A stretch of DNA of 64,000 bases from Przewalskia tangutica (Eukaryota > Streptophyta > Magnoliopsida > Solanales > Solanaceae). Shown here in pieces: positions 56,984 to 64,000 of this stretch. The stretch's first letter is position 1; each line of letters begins with the position of its first letter. The stretch is taken from positions 41,366,388 to 41,430,387 of the forward strand of contig CM056738.1 in NCBI GenBank assembly GCA_029844215.1, written 5' to 3'. Below the pieces are notes generated by a model that made no database searches, was not told where the DNA came from, and saw only the letters and a program-made list of their open reading frames with translations. Made by a program: the position numbers and the translations under genes.

Positions 56984-58880
56984 TTTATACTGAAGAAAAG
57001 ATAGACTTGAAATTAATACTCTAATATAATTTCTATTGAACACATTCATTAACTAACTAACATGGTCTTAAGTTTAATTAGCTCCCACTATTTTAACATA
57101 CTCTTTTACCCCATAAAGAATACGGACTCATATCAAATACGGTCATAATGGGCCAAGATCCAAACTCATGTTGTCTCCGCGTTTCTTTGAGGTGATAACT
57201 TCAACAACACGATCTGGTAGGTCTACAAACCAATTGCAAACAATTTGCAACTCTTGGTTGGAATGTTCTAAACAATTCGATCTGCGTCCCTCGGTTGTCC
57301 GATTTGGGCGCCAAGACGACTAGCAAGTCAACCCGTTATGCGATCGCAATTATGTATCTAAGTGGGCTTAGCCTTCATCAAGCAAACAAGGTGTAAATAA
57401 TCACGAAGGTTTATCACCTACTGACATTTATATGCATCTATGAAAGTGCGAGTCCTCGTAGACTTAGAGCAAATCTTTGAGGCATAAATAATCATCTCGT
57501 AGAAAGAATTTTGCACCACAATCAATTATAACGGACGTTGCGTTCATTTTAAATGAGACTTGTATTAAATTTGGGAACATTTTAATTCGAGTTATGACCA
57601 AGATCAACTTTTATATCATACATCACATGAAATCCTATCATGCAATTTCTAAACACATTTAGATGGAAACCATCAAACCCGATAGGCATGATATAGGATG
57701 GTTTTAAACATATCTTGGTAGCGCCTACCTGCGGACAATTATAGCGGTCATTGAAAGTAAACAATTCTTTGGTAGCGCTACCTGCACAATAATTGCGGAC
57801 TCTATTCTAATTATTTAAATGACAATCAATTAAACAATTAGGAGAAATAATTAATTTGTGCACACATTATCAAATAATATGCTAAATAACAATAATTGTG
57901 GGTTAATTAATTTTGTTTCAATTTAGGAAATATTTAAATTCAAAATTTATACTCAATTTTCAATTTTGAATTTTACGCTCATCCAAACAGTCCTTAACAA
58001 TTCAGAAATTAAAATTTAATTTTCAGGTATTTACGCAATTTTCAGAACCTTAAAATATTTCTGATTTACCCGAGGACCAAATCGCTTTTACGAAATTCTG
58101 ATTGACCGGGGGTGAATCTGTGATTTTAAAACTTTTAAAATTTCAGAAAATATCTCAGAGACTAATTTGTAATTTTCAGAACTTAAATATTTTCAGATTT
58201 GTTAAAGGACCAATCTACAATTTAAAACCCTAATTTTAATTTGCAAAAAGGTCCTTACACTATTTCAAATTTTCAAAACCAATTCCAACTCCAAATCAAA
58301 TTTGGGATTCGGATTCGGCGAAATTGACTAATTAAAACACACCAGCGATGGCACACGTCGGGACGAACTCGCGGTGGTTTTCACCACCGATTTGGTGGCG
58401 GTGGCGGAATCTGGGCAGCGGCGTGGTTCTAAAACCGTCGGTGGTGCTCCTTTTCCGGTCATCGTTGCCGTGTAATACTACCACCATTAGATTCCTCTCG
58501 TCGAGACGAACACGATGATATTGTTACTTTCTGATTTCGTCGCCCGTGGTGGCCGGAAACCATTCCGTCGTCGGAGGTTTCCGGCGACCTAAAAAAAAAA
58601 AATCGAAATCCGCCACTGTTCACGCCGAGCGATGACGCGATCTTGTTCACGTCGGAATGAGCGATGCATCACATCGCTCATTACGAAAGAAAAAATCTTT
58701 ACTATTCACGCGTCGTGAGCGATGCGCGATCAACGCTCGCGTGAGCGATCTTGATTCGCTCACTGCCCAAAAAAATTTTTTTTTTTTTTTTAAATTCCGA
58801 AAATCAGTTCTAAATCAAAACAATCAATTATCCCACATATCGTTATTAAAGATTATCGTATAATCATTAAACCAGCCTGT
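56984..58880 (-). other. C3 long 5' leader
   Basis: About 1.9 kb of leader separates the primer site from gag. It includes a direct repeat (57715-57768 and 57769-57800, 'ttggtagcgc' then 'tacctgc'), AT-rich DNA, and near the primer site a GC-rich segment with GAGCGAT hairpins (58625-58763). An A12 run near 58591 and a T17-18 run near 58777 are likely error-prone. No coding region is recognised. Confidence 0.6.
58625..58763. repeat. Hairpin cluster built from GAGCGAT words, C3 leader
   Basis: A perfect hairpin at 58658-58680 has a 9-bp stem TGAGCGATG/CATCGCTCA and a 5-nt loop. A second at 58741-58763 has an 8-bp stem GTGAGCGA/TCGCTCAC and a 7-nt loop. Further GAGCGAT or GCGATC words lie between them. 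Confidence 0.75.
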
Positions 58881-58893
58881 GCTCTGATACCAC
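58881..58893 (-). other. C3 primer binding site (Met-tRNA type)
   Basis: The minus strand reads TGGTATCAGAGCAC with one base between it and the LTR end (CCTACA). Confidence 0.9.
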
Positions 58894-60431
58894 TGTAGGG
58901 TTTTGTTGGATGTAAAACATACAAGTAAGGTACAGCGGAAGTTTAAAAATTTGAGTAAACTTACTTGCTCCAACAAACATTCCTGGTATGATTATGCGAT
59001 AATACAAATCTGCAAAGACATGAAAACTTACAGTTTATGCTTTTAATGCAGTCTCTACTAAAAGGTGCGCACGCGATTGTCAATCCGGGTGCAAGCCTTG
59101 CTTCGGTATATTCCTTTGCCCAAGAAAGCTAGGAAATCTTGGCAGATGTTTGAGAGAAGTTATTTCCTGAACTCTAAGTTCAGAAAGTGAAAAATGATAT
59201 CTAATGAAATTATGGGTTAAGTGCCAAATATATAGTGAGGAAACCTTAAACCCAATCAGATTTGGATCAGGCTTCAAGACCTGACCCAAATCCAAATTGC
59301 GATGGGCGATCGGCCCGGCATTGTTATCTTGACTCCTTTATTTATTTTCTGCACGTTTTAGTTCTAATTAAATCCAAGACTTAATTTTAACTTAATTAAT
59401 TAATTTTCATCAAATGAAAATTATCCCATAATTTATTATAAAATAAAATATCTTGATTCAAAATCCGATATTTTACATTCTCTCAATATACCCTTAGACC
59501 GAAAAGACAATCGACTTAGTGTGACCCTTTAGGCCTTCACACATCGGCACTTGTTCAAATCAAGGTTCACACGGAACTCCTAGACGGCGTCGGTGACGGA
59601 CCCAATATGTGAAGTACGTTTACAAGACTCAAGTAAACAAACCTCTATGTGAGATGATAAATTCCTTTCATTCGCGACACACTCGATCAAGCTTAAGATT
59701 TGCCAAGTGTCTATCCAAATGGCTTGATCACTTTATCTCATCTATGTTAGTCGACAACTAGACCATATCCTAGATATGTCTCTTGCGTTGCCAATGACTT
59801 GGTCGGCCTAACATCTACGGAAGGTGAGTGTTCTCTCGAAACTCCAATCGAGGAATGAATCCTATTCTTGGCTCAACTACCACCTTCAATCTACTTCGTA
59901 ATGCACCCAATACAAGCCGTCTCAACCTATAAGGCATTTGAGCTTAGGGCGTGATCAAAGTGCATTGCTCGTAAACAAGGCGATATTGACCTCAAGTCTA
60001 AGGACCTCTATCTCCCACGTCGATAATACTCTAGACATGTATAACAAATAGTTTATCGCCAGGTATGCCAATACTCTCTAAGAGTATCCATGTGTCCATC
60101 ACTAGCAACTATTGCTTGCGATGAAGTGAGATATACTACATTCTCTAAGAATGTGATGCGGACACATGCGTATGCTTATAACATATCATTGATATCCCAT
60201 TCTCAATGATCATTAGTCTAGGCTATTTTAAGAACTACACTCTATCATTAATATCTCACACTATTAATGACAATGTAAGTTCAAGGGATGCACATTAATG
60301 AATAATATAAACAATCAAATAATAATTCAATAATTGCAAATGCCAAGTATATATTAATCTTATTAATAATATGAATGTGTTCAAGTACATGTGCTCCTAA
60401 AATGATTGTTTCTAGGACATATATACTTTCA
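58894..60431 (-). repeat. C3 LTR copy 2, shared by two units
   Basis: It serves as the 5' LTR of unit 1 and as the 3' LTR of unit 2. It matches 51507-53048. From about 59800 to 60190 it shows many small gaps, e.g. 'cccacgtcgataatactc' for 'cccacatgctgataatactc'. Confidence 0.9.
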
Positions 60432-60913
60432 ATCTCCCACTTGGCCTAGAGCTAATCACGATGTATCTAATGCCCATATTTTCGAAATGACCATTATGCT
60501 TGACCAAGCTTAATGGTTTAGTAAATGGGTCTGCTAGATTATTTTCGGTGGGAATATAGTCTATCTTTATTTCTTCTGTCTCCACCATCTCCCTGAGTAT
60601 GTGGTATTTCCTTGGTACATGCTTGTTTCTATTCGTTGATCTTGGTTCCTTAGCTTGAGCAATCGCACCAGTGTTGTCACAATAAATCGTTATTGGACAA
60701 CTGGTACTTGGAACAACCCCTAATTCCTTTAAGAACTCGGATATCGCGACAGCTTCTTTACCAGCTTTCGATCCAGCAATGTACTCGGCTTCTGTTGTCG
60801 AATCGGCAGTTGTAGCTTGCTTGGAACTCTTCCAACTAACTACTCCACCATTTAAAATGAAGGCATAACCAGACTGAGATTTGAAGTCATCACGATATGT
60901 CTGGAAGCTAGCA
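60432..60913 (-). pseudogene. C3 unit 2 RNase H C-terminus
   Basis: It matches 53049-53516 but keeps the segment deleted in unit 1 ('STTEAEYIAGSKAG' in minus-strand reading, near 60800-60760). 'YCDNTGAIAQAKE' with its catalytic Asp is present. It appears to be in phase with the preceding RT frame only in part. Confidence 0.82.
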
Positions 60914-62176
60914 TCAGTGTACCCAGTAGCTACTAGCTCTTCTTGTCCGCCATAGACTAAAGTATTCTTTAGTTCGTCTAAGATACTTAAGAATACTCTT
61001 GACTGCTTTCCAGTGTTCCTCCCCAGGATTCTGCTGGAATTTGAAAGTCATACTAAGTGCATAGGCCACATCTGGCCTTGTACAGGTCATGGCATACATG
61101 ATTGATCCTATAGCTGAAGCATATGGGATTCTCTTCATGCGTTGAGTTACTGCAGCGTGGAAGGACAATCCTTCGCCGACAACTTGATGCCTTGACCCAT
61201 AGGAAGATTCCCTTTCTTGGAATTTTCCATAGAGAAAGCGTTTAGCACTTTGTCTATGTATACGGTGTGTGACAACCAACAATCTATTAGGTCTATCTCT
61301 GTAGATTCTAATTCCAAGAATGTAGCAGGCTTCACCCAAGTCCTTCATCATGAAGGTTCTGGATAACCATTCTTTGACTGATTGCATGAGAGCTTTATTG
61401 TCTTCCATTATCAATATGTCATCTACATATATAACAATGAAGACAATGCTCTCATTTGTGTGTTTACTATAAACGCACGGATCTTCCTTGCTTCTAACAA
61501 AGTCAAACGATTTGATTGCTTTGTCAAAACAAATGTTCCAACTCATTGAGGCTTGCTTAAGTCCATAAATGGACTTTTGTAGTTTGCATACTGCTTTGGG
61601 TTGAGTCTTAGATGTAAAACCCTCTGGTTGTATCATATACACCTCCTCAATTAGATTACCATTGAGGAAGACAGTTTTAACATCCATTTGCCAAATATGA
61701 TAATCATAGTATGCAGCTATAGCAAGCAAAATCTGAATGGACTTAATCTTTGCAACAGGCGAAAAGGTTTCATCATAATCGACCCCATGCCGTTGATTAT
61801 AACCTTTAGCCACCAATCTTGCTTTATAAGTCTGTATTTTGTCATATGCATCAATCTTCTTCTTGAAGACCCATTTGCATCCTATGGGTCTAACCCCTGT
61901 TGGCAAGTCAACCAAGTTCCATACTTGGTTTATGTACATAGACTCCATTTCGGATTTCATGGCTTCTTGCCATCTATGTGAATCAATGTCTAACATTGCT
62001 TCGTTGTAGGTAGTAGGTTCATCATCATCAGGAATATCTATCTCATTATGTGTTTCAACAAGGAGATTAAGTCTTTCAGGTGCACGATGAGTCCTAGTGG
62101 TCCTACGGAGTTGAACATTCTGCGTTTGATGTTTCTTTGTATTTTGATTTTGAGAAGATGTTTGTGTGTTGGACAA
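60914..62176 (-). pseudogene. C3 unit 2 reverse transcriptase and RNase H N-part
   Basis: This 420-codon frame is the longest RT in the window. It runs from the Ser/Gln/Asn-rich linker and 'RTTRTHRAPERLNLLVETHNEIDIPDDDEPTTYNEAM' through the RT blocks given for unit 1, including 'IYVDDILIMEDN' (about 61433-61400), to 'FSLWRTRRASSYWVH'. Around 61130-61280 the reading leaves the family pattern for about 40 residues ('VVTHRIHRQSAKRFLYGKFQERESS') and then returns. Paired small indels there preserve the overall frame. Confidence 0.9.
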
Positions 62177-63454
62177 TCCACCACCATGAGAACTTTCAGA
62201 ATATCATTTTGAATAGGATGATGCACAACTATTGTGTCATCTATCATTGGTTGTGCATGAGGTCTTGCATTTCTGCAGTATCCTCACAACACTCCATTTG
62301 GTGAAGGCGTACTCTAAGTACCCAATCATCATCAAATACTCCACCGAATCCTTGTCTAGGTTATTTGACAAGGGGTCATTCTACATTATTTTGTACTTCT
62401 TGAATTTCTTGAGTTCTACCTTGTTGCAACTCTGTTCCTTGTAGACATAGTCTTCTTGAGAAAGTTGCATTCTGAAACAATTACTTTATGTTCCTCGGGA
62501 AGATAGAAGTAGTACCCTCTTGTTTCCTTAGGATACCCTACAAAATAATACTTCTCACTTTTAGATTCCAATTTGTCGTTGAGCAACTTCTTTACATATG
62601 CAGGCACCCAGTCGCGTGTGTTTAAGTCTTTGGCTTCTTGCCATACCATATCTCATATGGAGTTTTCTCAGTGACTTTGATGGAACTCTATTCAAAATGT
62701 AGATTGAGCTTTGCAATGCATATCCCCATAGGTATGTTGGTAGAGCTGAGAAACTCATCATGGATCTAACCATATCTAATAAGGTACGATTTCTCCTCTC
62801 AGCAACACCATTCATTTGTGGCGTTCCGGGAGGTGTCCATTCTGAATGGACTCCATGAAGCTTCAAGTAATCTAGAAATTCTTTACTTAAGTACTCACCT
62901 CCTCGATCTGATCGAAGAGTTTTAATACTTGTTTCAAGTTGCTTCTCTACTTCTGACTTGTACTCCATGAATTTCCCAAAAGCTTCAGACTTATGTTTCA
63001 TAAGATACACATGCCCAAACTTTGAGAAATCGTCTGTAAAAGTGATGAAATAAAGAAAGCCTACCTTAGCTTGAGTTGGAAAAGGCCCACATACATCGGT
63101 ATGGACTAACTCAAGCACCTCTTTGGCACGTACTCCTTTCCCAGAAAGTGATTTGGTTGTCATCTTTCCTCTTAAGCAAGATTCGCAATCACCATATGAC
63201 TCTAAGTCAAATGGTTCTAAGTAATCTAATTTCCTCAATCTTGCTATCCTTGATTCATTGATGTGACCAAGTCTACAATGCCATAAGTAGGTGGGATTTC
63301 TTTGATTACTTATTTTAGCTCTTTTATTTTGTATATTGAAAATTTCATGGCTATAGTTTAGAACATACAATCCATCCACAAGCGGTGCATTTCCACAAAT
63401 AAAACCAATAAAAGACATAACTGTCATTGGCAATGAATGAAGAAAACCCCTCAA
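62177..63454 (-). pseudogene. C3 unit 2 integrase
   Basis: The 297-codon frame 63454-62561 carries the pre-integrase zinc region and the complete DDE core with the same motifs as unit 1. It slips near 62670 ('VPSKSLRKLHMRYGMARS'), where one base is missing at 'tctcagtgac'. The C-terminal domain is in frame 62649-62416. The linker to RT (62415-62177) has further gaps. Confidence 0.9.
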
Positions 63455-63998
63455 TGTCTAACATTGGGATAGAGATAATATTCCTCGTTAACGAGGTAAC
63501 AAAATAACAATTATTAAGTTCTAAACAAAAGCCAAAGGGTAAATCCAGTCTATAAATTTTCACGCATTTAGCATCCACTCGTGCTCCATTTCCAATGCGC
63601 AGATCAACTTCCCACGGTCCAACCTTTCTGCTGTCAGTTAGACCCTTCTCATTATTATAAATGTGAGAGCCACAGGCAGTATCTAATACCCAGCAGTGAG
63701 AGTTAGTTACAGACATATTTATTTCAATGACAAACATACCTTGTCCAGCAGGTCCAGAAGCACCTAGTGCCTTGTGTCCTATTGGATCGTTGCAATCCCC
63801 TTCATAAACCTTCAGCATGTTGTGAAGTTCTGGAAGATTCACCTTGGTTCCATTCATGTTGAAGTTCACAATGAAATTCTCAAATGGACCATGAAATGAA
63901 TTTAGGATTAGGTTGACAGAGACATTTATAGGCAGCTTCGTTCCAATCGAAGTCAACCTCTCTATTAACCCAATCATCTTCAGAACATTCGCTGACAC
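63351..63998 (-). pseudogene. C3 unit 2 gag C-part and protease
   Basis: The 215-codon frame joins the gag core ('LTSIGTKLPINVSVNLILNSFHGPFENFIVNFNMNG..VNLPELHNMLKVYEG') directly to the protease ('NSHCWVLDTACGSHIYN', then 'LRIGNGARVDAKCVKIYRLDL', 'SLTRNIISIPMLDIEGFSS'). Between them are only about 25 residues ('DCNDPIGHKALGASGPAGQG'). The Lys-rich, CCHC-containing nucleocapsid segment usual for this lineage is absent. The catalytic loop is DTA, also found in some plant Copia proteases. The frame shifts at about 63430. Gag N-terminus lies outside the window. Confidence 0.85.
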
Positions 63999-64000
63999 TG

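Larger units (their letters stand above)
51507..60431 (-). mobile_element. C3 unit 1: complete Angela-type Copia (LTR-internal-LTR)
   Basis: LTRs 51507-53048 (1542 bp) and 58894-60431 (1538 bp) bound a 5845-bp internal region. The minus strand has the Met-tRNA primer site (58881-58893), leader, gag, protease, integrase, RT/RNase H and polypurine tract. The left flank is CCATT (51502-51506). The right LTR is followed not by a target duplication but directly by the polypurine tract of a second internal region. The unit is therefore part of a tandem array. The Angela/TAR label comes from integrase and RT wording and the long LTRs. Confidence 0.9.
60432..64000 (-). mobile_element. C3 unit 2: second internal region, continues past the window
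   Basis: It begins with the polypurine tract and matches 53049-56600 throughout. The 5' LTR lies beyond the window. Long stretches are identical by eye to unit 1. Confidence 0.92.

Noticed and set aside
58459..58650. Arg/Ser-rich 63-codon frame in the C3 leader
   Set aside because: Low-complexity GC-rich leader DNA read in one frame; no start context or family match.

Overview
The window reads as repeat-rich chromosomal DNA of a flowering plant. The retrotransposon families and the TGTCACGACCC-ended Ty3/Gypsy LTRs suggest an asterid, most likely Solanaceae; this is an inference from family resemblance. I found no convincing host gene, rRNA, tRNA or CRISPR array. Almost every long reading frame belongs to an LTR retrotransposon, and nearly all are broken.

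Left part (1-16651). The window opens in the last ~267 bp of an Athila-type LTR. A short-LTR Ty1/Copia element on the minus strand follows (C1, 712-15918, target duplication CGACC). Its gag is split by a complete minus-strand Ty3/Gypsy chromovirus of Tekay type (element A, 5305-15016, duplication AAACC) with LTRs of about 2.4 kb.

Middle part (16652-39382). An old Angela-type Copia on the minus strand (C2, duplication AAAAG) contains a plus-strand Athila-like Gypsy that has gag and protease but no RT, RNase H or integrase (18852-36721, duplication ATGCG with one change). That gag is interrupted by a solo LTR of family A (21567-32457, duplication AAGAA). The solo LTR is itself interrupted by a gag-only Gypsy with 3.2-3.5 kb LTRs (element B, 22147-30603, duplication ATAGT). 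When C1 and C2 are removed, an older inverted-repeat structure appears around them (arms 629-711 plus 15924-16065, and 39475-39702).

Right part (39383-64000). It holds a decayed Ale/Retrofit-type Copia fragment (40380-43060) and a hAT-like MITE (43189-43889). Next is a plus-strand Copia with both LTRs and a perfect ATAAG duplication (C4, 44357-50991). Last comes a minus-strand Angela-type array, LTR-internal-LTR-internal (C3, from 51507 past the window end), which suggests recombination between LTRs.

The window works as a stack of parasites rather than a gene system. Autonomous-type elements once encoded gag, protease, integrase and RT/RNase H, and B and the Athila-like element would have depended on enzymes supplied in trans. 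The most important caution is sequence quality. Several tracts (about 7.7-14 kb, 22-30 kb, 56.1-56.6 kb, 59.8-62.5 kb) show repeated loss or scrambling of bases at CAG/CTG words when one repeat copy is compared with another. This looks like a consensus or base-calling problem at methylated CHG sites and should be excluded before decay is dated or described.
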